Assembly: GCF_020662345.1 (NCBI RefSeq) | Contig: NZ_VMOA01000004.1 | Coordinates: forward strand, 98,948-162,947 | Length of the DNA stretch: 64,000 bases | Reading direction: 5' to 3' | Source of the DNA: Methylobacterium sp. W2 | GTDB taxonomy: Bacteria; Pseudomonadota; Alphaproteobacteria; Rhizobiales; Beijerinckiaceae | Part shown: positions 9,113 to 18,575 of the stretch, in pieces | Position numbering within the stretch: position 1 is the stretch's first letter | Layout of the letters: every line of letters begins with the position of its first letter | Made by a program: the position numbers and the translations under genes | The notes under the pieces: generated by a model | What the model saw: the letters and a program-made list of their open reading frames with translations, nothing else | Databases searched by the model: none | Told to the model about the DNA's origin: nothing

Positions 9113-9640
9113 ATGCTCGACCCCGCAACCTTCGTGGCCCATCCGGCGCCCGGCCGCTCATGCGGAACCTGCACCCTGTGCTGCAAGGTCTACGACGTGC
9201 CCGCGGTGGAGAGCGTCGCCGGCCAATGGTGCCGCCACACCAAGCAGGGCAGGGGCTGCGCCATCCATCCGACGCGGCCGGACCATTGCCGCGCCTTCCA
9301 CTGCCTCTGGATGACCGAAGCCTGGCTTGGCGCCGAGTGGAAGCCGGAGAAGGCCAAGATGGTGCTCGCCCTCGATCCGGTAACGAAGAACATGAACGTC
9401 CAGGTCGATCCCGGCCAGCCGAATGCGTGGCGGCGCGAGCCGTATTACGCACAGTTGCGGCGCTGGGCCGCCGCATCGCTGGCGCAGGACCGTCTCGTCC
9501 TCGTCCATCTCAACATATCCACCACCGTGATCCTCCCCGACCGCGACGTCCCCCTCGGCGTGTTCGAGCCCGGCGACAGGATCGTGCGGCGAGATCGCGC
9601 CGGCACCTTTGATGTCGAGAAGGTGAGGGCCGGCGCGTGA
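9113..9640 (+). CDS. YkgJ/UPF0153-type cysteine-cluster (Zn/Fe-chelating) protein
   Basis: A 175-residue protein with the family's cysteine signature. CGTCTLCC (residues 20-27) is followed by QWCRHTKQGRGCAIHPTRPDHCRAFHC, giving about eight cysteines plus histidines for metal or Fe-S binding. Function in the family is unknown. The frame is open further upstream, but the region before residue 1 overlaps the start of the divergent aminotransferase, so the ATG at 9113 is preferred; its SD (CAGGA) is close. Its stop overlaps the GTG start of the next gene by 3 nt, so the two are translationally coupled. Confidence 0.8.
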   Translation: MLDPATFVAHPAPGRSCGTCTLCCKVYDVPAVESVAGQWCRHTKQGRGCAIHPTRPDHCRAFHCLWMTEAWLGAEWKPEKAKMVLALDPVTKNMNVQVDPGQPNAWRREPYYAQLRRWAAASLAQDRLVLVHLNISTTVILPDRDVPLGVFEPGDRIVRRDRAGTFDVEKVRAGA

Positions 9641-10383
9641 ACCAGACCCGCCAACGCCGTCTCGTCGGCATCCTGTTCGACAAGGACGGCACCCTCATCG
9701 ATTTCGACCGGACCTGGGGGCCGGCGGCCCATGCGGTCATGAATTGTCTGGCCGGGGGCGACCGGGGGCGCCTGGAAGACCTGATGGCAGTGAGCCACTA
9801 CATCGAGGAGGAGCGCCGTTTCCTGCCGACGTCGCCTCTCATCGCCGGTTCCTCGGCCGCCTATGGCCCACTCTGGGCGAAGGTCCTGGGCCAGCCTGCG
9901 GGACCGGATTTCTACGGGGAGATAGACCGGCTGTTCCGGCGCGAGGGTCTCGCGCATCTGTGTCCCATCGGCGAACCGGCGGGAGTGGCACGCGACCTCG
10001 TCGATCGGGGATACGACCTCGGTATCGGCACCAATGACGCCGAAGCCTCGGCCCGGGCGCAAGGCGATGTTCTCGGCCTGACACCGCATCTAAGCTACGT
10101 CGCGGGTTACGATTCCGGTCACGGATCCAAGCCGGAACCCGGCATGGTCAGCGCCTTTGCCGCGCATCTCGGCGTCGCGCCGGGGCGGATCGCGATGGTC
10201 GGGGATTCACCCTACGACCTCGTCGCCGGCCGCTCGGCCGGGGCCGTGACCATCGCCGTCCTCAGCGGCCCCCTGGGGGAGGGAGCCCGTGAAGTCATGG
10301 CACCGCTCGCCGACCATGTGATCGCCTCGATCGGCGATCTGGCCGCCCTGCTCGACCGGATCGCCGATGAGGAGACGTCATAG
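9637..10383 (+). CDS. HAD-family hydrolase, phosphoglycolate-phosphatase type
   Basis: A 248-residue haloacid dehalogenase-like phosphatase. Motif I is LFDKDGTLIDF (residues 14-24, nucleophile and acid aspartates). Motif II lies in GIGTND, motif III is the lysine in GSKPEPGM, and motif IV is MVGDSPYDLVAGRSAG. The helical cap lies between motifs I and II. Relatives remove phosphate from phosphoglycolate or similar small metabolites. It starts with GTG inside the stop of the preceding metal-binding protein, which suggests joint expression. Confidence 0.88.
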   Translation: MNQTRQRRLVGILFDKDGTLIDFDRTWGPAAHAVMNCLAGGDRGRLEDLMAVSHYIEEERRFLPTSPLIAGSSAAYGPLWAKVLGQPAGPDFYGEIDRLFRREGLAHLCPIGEPAGVARDLVDRGYDLGIGTNDAEASARAQGDVLGLTPHLSYVAGYDSGHGSKPEPGMVSAFAAHLGVAPGRIAMVGDSPYDLVAGRSAGAVTIAVLSGPLGEGAREVMAPLADHVIASIGDLAALLDRIADEETS

Positions 10384-10581
10384 GCGGCCGTCCCAGGGCG
10401 GATGGAAGGGGAATTTTTACCGGTACGCGACCATAGTTCGGACCGCCATCGAGAGGCCCTTGGTTGCGCCATGCGTCATCCCATCCGGCAGAGCGATGGC
10501 GCAACAATGATGGGGCGATGGCGCATCGCGGACGCTTCGCCGTCGCGCCACCCTCCCTGCTTTTGCGGTGAGTACCCGACG

Positions 10582-12090
10582 ATGATCCGTGACGACCGCA
10601 CCGGCTTCAAGGGCGGCAGCCTTGCGGCTCCGACGAAGCGCGACATTCTCCGCGGCGTCGCCGGCACGGCCTTCACGGCGGCGCTACCCTTCATCGCCTC
10701 GCCCGCCCTCGCGCAGACGGGGAAGGCGCCCAAACACGTGCTCGTTCTCGGGGCCGGCATGTCCGGGCTGACGGCGGCGCTGGCACTCCTGCGCCGCGGC
10801 CACCGCGTCACCGTGATCGAGTATCAGGACCGCATCGGCGGCAGGCTCTTCTCCCTCCCGCTGAAGAACGGGCAGTTCACGGAGGCCGGCGGCGGGCATT
10901 TCCGGTCCAACATGCCCTATGTGCTGAGCTACGTCCGGCGCTTCAACCTGCCGCTCCTCAGCCTCAACGACGGTCTTCCCCGCTACATGGTCGGCGGGCA
11001 GACCGGGACGGGCGCCGACCTCGCCAACTGGCCCTGGGCTGTCTCGCGGGAGGAGCGCAACGTCAGCGTCGCGACGAGCCTCAACCGCTATCTCTACCGG
11101 GCCGGACTCGACACCGATTCGGTGCTCGATTCCCGCTGGCCCGACCCGGATTCCCTGGCGCGCTACGACAACGTCACCGTGGGCGACCTCGTGAAGGGCG
11201 TCGGCGCCTCGGACGCCTTCTGCCAGCTCCTCGACGCCCATGGCGGCACCTTCACCAGCCGCTCGCAGGCGCTGGGTGCCATTCCCGACCTCGCCTATCA
11301 TTTCGGCGACCAGAACGTGTTCCGCATCGAAGGTGGCAACAACCGTCTGCCCATGGCGCTGGCGGGGGCGATCGGCCCGGCCAACATCGTTCTCAAGGCC
11401 GAGGTGGTCAGCATCGAGCAGACCAACGGCGGCGTCCGGGTCGGCACCCGCGACGGCCGCGACTTCTCCGGCGACGCGATCGTATCGACGATCCCCTTCA
11501 GCGTCCTCGGCGGCATCGATGTGAAACCCGGCTGGTCGGAGGGCAAGCGGCGCATGTTCGCCGAGATGGAATGGGACAAGACCGTGAAGGTCATCGTCCA
11601 GACCAGGACGCCGTCCTGGCTGTCCAAGAACGTCCATGGCTGGCCGATGGCCGGCGGCGACCGGCCCTGGGAGCGGGTCATCGACATCACCGGCAACGAG
11701 ACCGGCTCGCATGGAAACGTCTTCTTTTACCTCAACGGCGCCAATGCGGAGGCGATCCTGGCCCGCCCCCGCGAGACGCGGGCTCAGGTGACCGTCGATC
11801 AGTTCCGCGCCGACATGCCCGACCTGTTCGACGAGGTGATCACGGTGAAGGATTTCGCCTGGACCGAGCAGCCCTGGATCAAGGGCTCGTTCGGCTCGCC
11901 GCCCCTGGGCGGCGGCTGGATGATCCGGGAATGGACGACGCCCGAGGACCGCCTCCATTTCGCCGGGGACTTCACCAGCCTGAAGACCGGCTGGGTCGAG
12001 GGCGCGATCGAGGCGGGCCTGCGGGCCGCCCGTCAGATCGACCCGCTGGTGGAGGCCGAGGGCCGACCGGTTATCCGTCAGTCGCTCTGA
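10582..12090 (+). CDS. Exported FAD-dependent amine oxidase (monoamine oxidase/tryptophan monooxygenase type)
   Basis: A 502-residue flavoprotein amine oxidase. After an N-terminal export signal (TKRDILRGVAGTAFTAALPFIA, residues 18-39, a KR variant of a Tat motif) comes the dinucleotide-binding motif VLVLGAGMSGLTAALALL (about 53-70). It continues with ...TVIEYQDRIGGRLFS. The C-terminal FAD segment is RLHFAGDFTSLKTGWVEGAIEAG. It oxidises primary amines or amino acids with O2; the substrate is unknown. The frame is open from 10402, but only the ATG at 10582 puts the signal at the N-terminus. Confidence 0.87.
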   Translation: MIRDDRTGFKGGSLAAPTKRDILRGVAGTAFTAALPFIASPALAQTGKAPKHVLVLGAGMSGLTAALALLRRGHRVTVIEYQDRIGGRLFSLPLKNGQFTEAGGGHFRSNMPYVLSYVRRFNLPLLSLNDGLPRYMVGGQTGTGADLANWPWAVSREERNVSVATSLNRYLYRAGLDTDSVLDSRWPDPDSLARYDNVTVGDLVKGVGASDAFCQLLDAHGGTFTSRSQALGAIPDLAYHFGDQNVFRIEGGNNRLPMALAGAIGPANIVLKAEVVSIEQTNGGVRVGTRDGRDFSGDAIVSTIPFSVLGGIDVKPGWSEGKRRMFAEMEWDKTVKVIVQTRTPSWLSKNVHGWPMAGGDRPWERVIDITGNETGSHGNVFFYLNGANAEAILARPRETRAQVTVDQFRADMPDLFDEVITVKDFAWTEQPWIKGSFGSPPLGGGWMIREWTTPEDRLHFAGDFTSLKTGWVEGAIEAGLRAARQIDPLVEAEGRPVIRQSL

Positions 12091-12137
12091 CCATTCGGGA
12101 TTTGGCACGTGCGGCGGACGTCCGCCGTTGTCTGGTG

Positions 12138-12617
12138 TCAGGTCTCCGAATCGGCGCGGGCCACGTCGCGCCACTTTAGAACGAGCTGCTCGAAGGCCGC
12201 GATGTCGTCCTGTGGCAGTGTGCCGAGGGTGCGGGCGACATAGGCCTTCTGCGCGGCGATGCCACGGGCCGCGATCTCGGTCCCGGCCGGAGTGAGGCGG
12301 AGGGCGTGCGAGCGCCGGTCGCCGGGAATGGCGTGGCGCTCGACGAAACCGGCCTGCACGAGCCGGTCGATCAGCCCCGAAACGTTGCCCTTGGTGACGT
12401 AGAGGCGGGCGGCCAAATCCTGTTGCGTCAGCCCCTCGCGTTCGGTGAGCGTCGAGAGCACGTCGAATTGCGGGATGGACAGCCCGAGGCCGCGCAGCTC
12501 GGCCGCCATCGCGGCGGTCACCCTGCGGTTGAGGCGGATGAAGCGGAACCAGACCCGCAGTGGGTCGTCCGATGGGGCATCGGTCACGGGATTTTCGGGC
12601 GCTGCGGTCGGATTCAT
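12138..12617 (-). CDS. MarR-family transcriptional regulator
   Basis: A 159-residue winged-helix regulator. The N-terminal dimerisation helix (LRVWFRFIRLNRRVTAAMAAELRG) is followed by the recognition-helix region QQDLAARLYVTKGNVSGLIDRLVQAGFVERHAIPGDRRSHALRLT, typical of MarR with the DRR wing. It probably binds a palindrome near its own promoter and responds to a small ligand. The frame is open much further upstream without a MarR counterpart; the ATG at 12617 gives the normal length. The neighbouring genes do not show its target. Confidence 0.92.
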   Translation of the reverse strand: MNPTAAPENPVTDAPSDDPLRVWFRFIRLNRRVTAAMAAELRGLGLSIPQFDVLSTLTEREGLTQQDLAARLYVTKGNVSGLIDRLVQAGFVERHAIPGDRRSHALRLTPAGTEIAARGIAAQKAYVARTLGTLPQDDIAAFEQLVLKWRDVARADSET

Positions 12618-12773
12618 GGCGACGCCGCTATAGCAGAAGCAGGCGGCATCGAAAGCGCGGCCATCTCGCGGGTGGCGTCGGAAAGCGAGGCCCGGTAAAG
12701 CTTTGGGCTCAAGCGCGCGGGCACCACCTCCCGATGGCGCGGCGATCTCCCGGACAGCGATTTCACCCGTATC

Positions 12774-13553
12774 ATGCGTCGTTCGCTTATCGAGGAGCCC
12801 ATCACCCGCGCCGGTCCGCTCTCGCGCGGGACCGCGATCCTGTCGGTCCTCGTGACGCTGTTCGCCCTGGTTCTGGTGCGCGACCCACGGGCGGAGGAGG
12901 GGCCCGCCCTGGTGACGCTGGCGTCCGGCCTCGTCCTGGCGGTGATCGCGATCGCCTTTGCCGTCTACGCCTTCATCCGGGTCTGGCGCGAGGGAGCGCG
13001 CGGAGTGGGAAGCGCTCTCGCCGGTCTGTTCCTCGCCGCGATCACCCTCGGTTATCCGGTCTTCGTCGGTCTGCGCGGCCTGCGGCTCCCCGCCATCATC
13101 GACGTGACCACCGATACCGACAACCCGCCCGCCTTCTCGCGCTCGCATGCTGCCTTCGCGGCGCGCGAAGGCCATTATCCCCCCGATCCGGGGCCACAGG
13201 CACGGAGCGCGCAGCGCGCCACCTATCTGCAGATCGCCCCGCTCACCCTCGACCTCGACGCCAACGCCGCGTTCGAACTCGCCCGGAAGGCCGCGGTGAA
13301 CCGCAAATGGCAGATTGTGGAGGCGATCCGCCCCGGGGGCCGCGTCGGCAATGGCCGGATCGAGGCGGTGACGCGCGGGCTCATCCTGAACCTCGCCAGC
13401 GACATCACGGTCCGTGTGCGACCGAGGGCGGACGGAGCCCGGATCGACGTGCGCTCCGCCTCCCGCATCGGCGACCGCGATTTCGGCGCTAATGCCGACA
13501 CCATCCGGGCCTATCTCGACGAGGTCGCCAACCTCGCCATCGCCGTCAAGTGA
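12774..13553 (+). CDS. DUF1499 membrane-anchored protein
   Basis: A 259-residue protein with three hydrophobic segments near the N-terminus (about residues 19-36, 47-68 and 78-97). A soluble C-terminal domain matches DUF1499: DVTTDTDNPPAF, then AARKAAVNRKWQIVEAI-like helices and IDVRSASRIGDRDFGANADTIRAYLDEV near the end. DUF1499 proteins are common in Rhizobiales and of unknown function. It begins 156 bp from the divergent MarR gene, so control by that regulator is possible but unproven. Confidence 0.85.
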   Translation: MRRSLIEEPITRAGPLSRGTAILSVLVTLFALVLVRDPRAEEGPALVTLASGLVLAVIAIAFAVYAFIRVWREGARGVGSALAGLFLAAITLGYPVFVGLRGLRLPAIIDVTTDTDNPPAFSRSHAAFAAREGHYPPDPGPQARSAQRATYLQIAPLTLDLDANAAFELARKAAVNRKWQIVEAIRPGGRVGNGRIEAVTRGLILNLASDITVRVRPRADGARIDVRSASRIGDRDFGANADTIRAYLDEVANLAIAVK

Positions 13554-13587
13554 GCGGTCGGGCCGGCCCTCGTCGCCCTTGTGGGGC

Positions 13588-14540
13588 GGAGTTGGAGGTC
13601 GGGGTAGTCGGGCGACCCTCAGCTTGCGGAGGCTGGCGGAGCCACCTCCGCTCCTAAACTCTCCCCACAAGGGCTACGATGTTCACACATCGCGCGGGCA
13701 GCGCGGGTCCCCTCTCCTGGAAGGAGAGGGACAGGGTGAGGTGTGTGACTTCTCCGGAGATGGACCACACCTCACACCAACCCTCTCCTTCCAGGAGAGG
13801 GAGCCGGTCGCGCCTCATGCCGAGCTCTCTTGGATAGAGCAGCAGCCGTCGCGCAAATGCGTGAATCCAACAGCCTTCGTGAGGAGGAGTTGGAGGTCGG
13901 GGTGGTCGGGCGACCCTCCCGCTGCGGAGGCTGGCGGAGCCACCTCCGCTCCTAACCTCTCCCCACAACGGCTACGATGTTCACCTATCTCGTGGGCAGC
14001 GCGGGTCCCCTCTCCTGGAAGGAGAGGGACAGGGTGAGGTGTGTGAATTATCCGGAGATGGACTACACCTCACCCCAGCCCTCTCCTTCCAGGAGAGAGA
14101 GCTGGTCGCGCCTCATGCCGAGCTCTCTTGGATAGAGCAGCAGCCGTCGCGCAAATGCGTGAATCCAACAGCCTTCGTGAGGAGGGGTTGGAGGTCGGGG
14201 TGGTCGGGCGACCCTCCCGCCGCGGAGGCTGGCAGAGCCACCCGCGCTCCTAACCTCTCCCCGCAAGGGCTACGATGTTCACACATCGCGCGGGCAGCGC
14301 GGGTCCCCTCTCCTGGAAGGAGAGGGACAGGGTGAGGTGCGTGACCTCCCCGGAGATGGACCACACCTCACCCCAACCCTCTCCCTCCAGGAGAGGGAGC
14401 CGGTCGCGCCTGACGTCGAACTTTTTTGGATAGACGAACAGCCGTCGAGCGAATGCGTGAATCCAACAGCCTTGGGGCGGGAGTGGGAGGTGGGGGTGGC
14501 CGGGTGACCCTTAGGCTGCGGAGGCTAGCGGCGCCACACT
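13588..14540. repeat. Tandem array: three 298-bp units plus a partial fourth
   Basis: The block starting GTTGGAGGTCGGGG recurs at 13591, 13889 and 14187, and in degenerate form at 14483. The block GCTACGATGTTCAC recurs at 13673, 13971 and 14269. The period is 298 bp with few differences between units. Each unit carries the near-palindrome CCTCTCCTGGAAGGAGAGG followed about 60 bp later by its reverse complement next to GGTGAGG/CCTCACC-type arms, so each unit can fold into a large hairpin. Several frames are open across the array, but they follow the repeat period and look non-coding. The array fills most of the 1.1-kb gap 13554-14675. Confidence 0.85.
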
Positions 14541-14675
14541 CACTTCTGCCCTTTCCCCAAGAGGGGGAGAGAGACGCGGGATGCCTAAAAAGGGCAGAGG
14601 TGTGAATCCAGTCGCCAGACGGGGGAGGGGGCCTAGCGCGACCGCCCGATCCGGGTCCGTCACACGAAGCCGGTT

Positions 14676-15611
14676 TCAGGCCGGCCTGTAGGTGCTGTCG
14701 AGGCGCGGCGGGCCGTCGGTGACGACGAGTCCGCGCTCCACCAGATCCTCCAGATGGGCGAAGACCGAGAGCGCCGCCGCACCCTGGAGGGGTGCACTGA
14801 GTCCCTGATAGATCACGCCGACGATGGAGCGGATGTCGCGGTCCCCGGCCTCGATCCGGCTGCGGATCGCGCTCTCGCGCTGGCGCCGGTGGGCGGCGAG
14901 GCCGCGGACGAAGCGGCGCGGATCGCGCACGGGGCCGCCATGACCCGGCCAGTAGATCGTCTCGTCGCGCCCGCGCAACGCTTCGAGCGACGCCATGTAG
15001 GCGCGCATCGAACCGTCGGGGGGGGCCACGATGGTGGTGGACCAGGCCATCACGTGGTCGCCCGAGAACAGGGACGCTTCCTCCGGCAGGGCGAAGGCGA
15101 GGTGGTTCATGGTGTGGCCCGGCGTTTCCACCGCCCGCAGGGTCCAGCCCGGCCCGTCCAGCGTGTCGCCCTCCGCCATCTGGCGGTCGGGCCGGTGGTC
15201 CCGGTCGGCGCTGGCGTCGAGATGCGGGAACTCGCCCTCCGCGAGGAGTCTGGCGGCGCGATGCGGGCCGCAGCCGACGATAGGCGCGCCGGTTTCCGCC
15301 TGCAGCAGGCGGGCGCCGGGCGAGTGGTCGCGATGAGTGTGGGTGACGACGATGGCGGTGAGCCGCTCGCCGGCAATGGCGGCGATCAGCGCCGCCACGT
15401 GAGCGGCATCGGCCGGGCCGGGATCGATGATCGCGACCTCGCCCCGTCCGACGATGTAGCTGCAGGTGCCGCTCGACGTGAACGGACTGGCATTGGGACA
15501 GATGCGCCGGCGCACCAGGGGCGACAGGCTCACGGTCTCGCCGTTTGCCGGCGCCGCACCGTCGAAATTGGGATCCGCCGCGGTGTCGCCGTCGTCGCTG
15601 GTCTTGGTCAT
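14676..15611 (-). CDS. MBL-fold metallo-hydrolase (beta-lactamase superfamily)
   Basis: A 311-residue metallo-beta-lactamase fold hydrolase. The di-zinc motif HTHRDH is at residues 91-96, preceded by AIIDPGPADAAHVAAL, with later ligands in TPGHTMNHLAF, LFSGDHVMAW and YWPGHGGPVRDP. The C-terminal helical domain (AHRRQRESAIRSRIEAGDRDIRSIVGVIYQGLSAP) resembles the LACTB2/winged-helix type found in RNase-like or thioesterase-like members. The precise substrate is unknown. The frame runs open far upstream antisense to other genes; the ATG at 15611 gives the family length. Confidence 0.9.
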   Translation of the reverse strand: MTKTSDDGDTAADPNFDGAAPANGETVSLSPLVRRRICPNASPFTSSGTCSYIVGRGEVAIIDPGPADAAHVAALIAAIAGERLTAIVVTHTHRDHSPGARLLQAETGAPIVGCGPHRAARLLAEGEFPHLDASADRDHRPDRQMAEGDTLDGPGWTLRAVETPGHTMNHLAFALPEEASLFSGDHVMAWSTTIVAPPDGSMRAYMASLEALRGRDETIYWPGHGGPVRDPRRFVRGLAAHRRQRESAIRSRIEAGDRDIRSIVGVIYQGLSAPLQGAAALSVFAHLEDLVERGLVVTDGPPRLDSTYRPA

Positions 15612-15696
15612 GCGGCACCTGGGAACGATCACACTCGCGTCCGCCCCTAAGCCATCATGGGGCGGGCCACAACGGAAGCCCCCGCCATGAGTGACG

Positions 15697-16722
15697 TCAG
15701 CGGGTGAAGGGCGAGGACACCACGACGCGGACGACGGCGAAACCCGCACCGGCGTCCTGCCGGCGCCGAACGTCGCCAAAGCCTCCGGTCCCATCGCCGG
15801 CGCCCATCTGGGCGACGCGGATGCGCGGAGCGCGGTCGACCGCTCGGCCGGCCTGACGGACATCCTGCTCGGCGGCGCGGGCATCGGCCTCGCGCCGGAC
15901 GACGTCGATCTTGCGGTCGATGCTGCGGCGCTCGCGCCGGGAGAGGAGACCGGCCTCGCGAAAATCCACCACCGTGAAGCCGCCGGGCCGGGTGGAGACC
16001 ACCACACGGGCGCTCGATGGGGTGGCGACCACGTCGCCCACCCGCGCGGTCGGGTCGCGCTCGATCGGCAGAGGCGCCGCCGCCACGCCGTCGGGCTGGC
16101 AGGAACACTGCTCGACACGCCTGGTGCGGTAGAGATTGGCGACCTCGAGGGCTCGGTAGGGACGCCCGTCGAGGCTGACGGCCCGGTCGAGATCGTTCTG
16201 CTTCGCACCCAGCGTGTAGAGGCTGGTGGCGGCGTTGGGGCAGGCCGCGGCACAGGCCGCCTCGTGCAGGGGAACATCGGAGCGGGACACCAATCGCCCG
16301 AGAGGGAACAGGTAGCCGTCGCAGGCCCGGACGCAGACCGTGCGGGCTCCCAGCGCCGAGGCGGTCCGCGCGGCGGAGGCGACGCGGCTCGCACGGGCGG
16401 GGGAGGGTCGCGTGAGACGAGCCAGGCGTGGCGTCTGGCGCGGCGCCTGGGCCGCCGTGATGCGGCCCGCTTGGGGAAGGGAGGCGTAGCGGGGCCGGGC
16501 AGGACGCGGCATCGAAACGGGCGCGGGCTGCGGCTGGACCGCCGGCCCGCGAAAGATCTCTTCGAAGAAACTGAAGATGCCCCCCTGCTCGGAGGCCTGG
16601 ACGAGGCTCGATCCGGCAACGACACCGCCGAGACCGAGGATCAGCCGGGCCATGACCGGGGCGGCGATCTGCGTCTGTGACGCGAAACTCGTCCGTCTCC
16701 TGCCGGGGTTCGTCGACCGCAT
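15697..16722 (-). CDS. DUF2865 exported protein
   Basis: A 341-residue protein with an N-terminal hydrophobic segment (MARLILGLGGVVAGSSLVQA, about residues 24-43) that looks like an uncleaved or Sec-type signal. The central DUF2865 domain is evident: RTVCVRACDGYLFPLG, then CAAACPNAATSLYTLG, DLDRAVSLDGRPYRAL and the CSCQ motif, with six conserved cysteines. This domain is frequent in Rhizobiales; function unknown, probably cell-envelope. It is divergent from mntH. The start at 16722 is the first that avoids a long low-complexity leader. Confidence 0.8.
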   Translation of the reverse strand: MRSTNPGRRRTSFASQTQIAAPVMARLILGLGGVVAGSSLVQASEQGGIFSFFEEIFRGPAVQPQPAPVSMPRPARPRYASLPQAGRITAAQAPRQTPRLARLTRPSPARASRVASAARTASALGARTVCVRACDGYLFPLGRLVSRSDVPLHEAACAAACPNAATSLYTLGAKQNDLDRAVSLDGRPYRALEVANLYRTRRVEQCSCQPDGVAAAPLPIERDPTARVGDVVATPSSARVVVSTRPGGFTVVDFREAGLLSRRERRSIDRKIDVVRREADARAAEQDVRQAGRAVDRAPRIRVAQMGAGDGTGGFGDVRRRQDAGAGFAVVRVVVSSPFTR

Positions 16723-17016
16723 CGTTTTCTTAATCCCTCGGCAACCATCCGTTAGGACGCCCGTCCTGCCTAAAGCCGAGGCGTGCGCCTTCGCAACGGG
16801 GGTAGACCACCGAGTCTCACCGATCGGCGACCGACCGGTCCCACCCCATCCCGGTCCACGCATTTCGCCGGCGGGCGGATCTGGGGGGAGGGAGGACCCG
16901 GTCCAATCTCGACCACGATCCACTCGCGACCACGATTGTTTCGTGCCCTCGACACAACACGCGCGCGGCAGAGCCGAACCTCAGCGCCGACCGCTATCTT
17001 AGCCTTTGTTTTCCAT

Positions 17017-17032
17017 TATAGCCGATGCTATA
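17017..17032. promoter_or_regulatory. MntR-like operator upstream of mntH
   Basis: A perfect dyad, TATAGC-CGAT-GCTATA, lies 54 bp before the mntH start inside an AT-rich patch. Its core ATAGC-N4-GCTAT is the core of the enterobacterial MntR box. A second copy precedes the porin gene downstream. The rest of the 364-bp gap 16723-17086 shows nothing else recognisable. Confidence 0.75.
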
Positions 17033-17086
17033 CGCCGTTTTGGGTGCGGTGCGGTACCCACGACTCAGCTCGACGGAAGACGCGGC

Positions 17087-18433
17087 ATGGACAGGCTCGA
17101 CGAAGACCGGGGGTGGCGCTTCAGCCGCGAAACCAACGAACAGCCGAGCCTCGGGCGCATGAACGCCAGCATTCCCGTGCTGTCCCAGGGAACCTGGCTG
17201 CGGCGGCTGCTGGCCTTCATCGGGCCGGGCTACATGATCTCCGTCGGCTACATGGACCCGGGCAACTGGGCCACCGACATCGCAGGCGGTTCGCAATTCG
17301 GCTACACGCTGCTGGCCGTCATCCTGCTCTCGAACCTCATGGCGATCGTGCTGCAGGCCCTCTCGGCCCGGCTCGGCATCGCCACCGGCCGCGACCTCGC
17401 CCAGGCCTGCCGCGATCATTATCCCCGGCCGGTCAGCCTCGTCCTGTGGGTCGCCTGCGAAGCGGCGATCATCGCCTGCGACCTCGCCGAGGTCATCGGC
17501 ACCGCCATCGCCCTCAAGCTGCTCTTCGGCATCCCCCTCGTCATCGGGGCGATCATCACCGCCCTCGACGTGTTCCTGATCCTGCTGCTGATGCGGCGCG
17601 GCTTCCGGGCGCTCGAAGCCTTCGTCATCGCGCTGCTGCTTGTGATCTTCGTGTGCTTCGGCATCCAGATCGCGCTCGCCGCGCCTCCGATCCAGGCGGT
17701 GCTCGCGGGCTTCATCCCCTCGTCGCAGATCGTTACCAATCCGGCCGCCCTCTACATCGCCATCGGCATCATCGGCGCGACCGTGATGCCGCATAACCTC
17801 TACCTGCATTCCTCCATCGTGCAGACGCGGGCCTATCCCCGCACCGAGGACGGGCGTCGGAGCGCCCTGCGCTTCGCGGTGACGGATTCGACCATCGCCC
17901 TGATGCTGGCGCTCTTCGTCAACGCCGCGATCCTGATCATGGCCGCCTCGGTGTTCCATTCCACCGGGCGCACCGACGTGCAGGAGATCGAGCAGGCCTA
18001 CGAGCTGCTGTCGCCGCTGCTCGGGGCCGGGATCGCCTCCACTTTGTTCGCCGTGGCGCTCCTCGCCTCGGGGCTCAACTCCACCGTCACCGCGACGCTG
18101 GCCGGCCAGATCATCATGGAAGGCTTCCTGCGCCTGCGCATTCCCGATTGGGCGCGGCGCCTGATCACGCGCGGCATCGCCATCGTGCCCGTCGTCGTCG
18201 TGACCGGGCTCTACGGCGAGGATGGCACGGCGCGCCTGCTGGTGCTCAGCCAGGTCGTCCTGTCCATGCAATTGCCCTTCGCGGTGATCCCCCTCGTCCG
18301 CTTCGTCTCGGACAAGCAGAAGATGGGAGCGCTCGTCATTCCCGTCTGGCTAAAGCTTCTCGCCTGGGTGATCGCCGGCATCATCGTCGTCCTCAACGTC
18401 AAGCTCCTGGTGGATACCGTCACCGGCGCCTGA
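17087..18433 (+). CDS. mntH: Nramp-family divalent metal (Mn2+) transporter
   Basis: A 448-residue proton-coupled metal importer with about 11 membrane segments. Signature residues are the TM1 motif DPGNW (57-61) with the metal-binding Asp and Asn, and the TM6 motif MPHN (234-237) with Met and His. The ATG at 17087 follows GGAAGA at 17075-17080; an in-frame ATG at 17006 lies upstream of the predicted operator and is rejected. The MntR-like palindrome at 17017-17032 suggests repression by manganese. It lies directly before an OprB-like porin with the same operator, giving a plausible inner- plus outer-membrane Mn uptake pair. Confidence 0.93.
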   Translation: MDRLDEDRGWRFSRETNEQPSLGRMNASIPVLSQGTWLRRLLAFIGPGYMISVGYMDPGNWATDIAGGSQFGYTLLAVILLSNLMAIVLQALSARLGIATGRDLAQACRDHYPRPVSLVLWVACEAAIIACDLAEVIGTAIALKLLFGIPLVIGAIITALDVFLILLLMRRGFRALEAFVIALLLVIFVCFGIQIALAAPPIQAVLAGFIPSSQIVTNPAALYIAIGIIGATVMPHNLYLHSSIVQTRAYPRTEDGRRSALRFAVTDSTIALMLALFVNAAILIMAASVFHSTGRTDVQEIEQAYELLSPLLGAGIASTLFAVALLASGLNSTVTATLAGQIIMEGFLRLRIPDWARRLITRGIAIVPVVVVTGLYGEDGTARLLVLSQVVLSMQLPFAVIPLVRFVSDKQKMGALVIPVWLKLLAWVIAGIIVVLNVKLLVDTVTGA

Positions 18434-18540
18434 CGCTCACGGTTCTCCGTCCGCGGTCCTGAGGGCAGCGGGCGGACACCGCACAGAACACCCCCACCGG
18501 GCCGCGTCGCGGCATCGGACGGGAAAGCTTTGCCCACATA

Positions 18541-18556
18541 TATAGCATAGGCTATA
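18541..18556. promoter_or_regulatory. MntR-like operator upstream of OprB-like porin
   Basis: TATAGC-ATAG-GCTATA, the same perfect half-sites and 4-nt spacing as the mntH site, lies 20 bp before the porin start, where it would overlap the promoter. Confidence 0.75.
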
Positions 18557-18575
18557 CTATCGAGATGAGGCGTCG

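Noticed and set aside
10684..12174. A 496-codon antisense frame over the amine oxidase gene (and similar ones at 1213-2520, 7558-9048 and 51088-52329)
   Set aside because: Each mirrors a gene with clear family motifs; the products are His/Asp/Arg-rich without fold signatures.
13414..14335. Open frames running through the 298-bp repeats
   Set aside because: The translated sequence repeats with the DNA period and lacks ribosome sites. It is best explained as repeat DNA.
13588..14540. CRISPR array
   Set aside because: Units are 298 bp and identical along their length; there are no short repeats with unique spacers and no cas genes.
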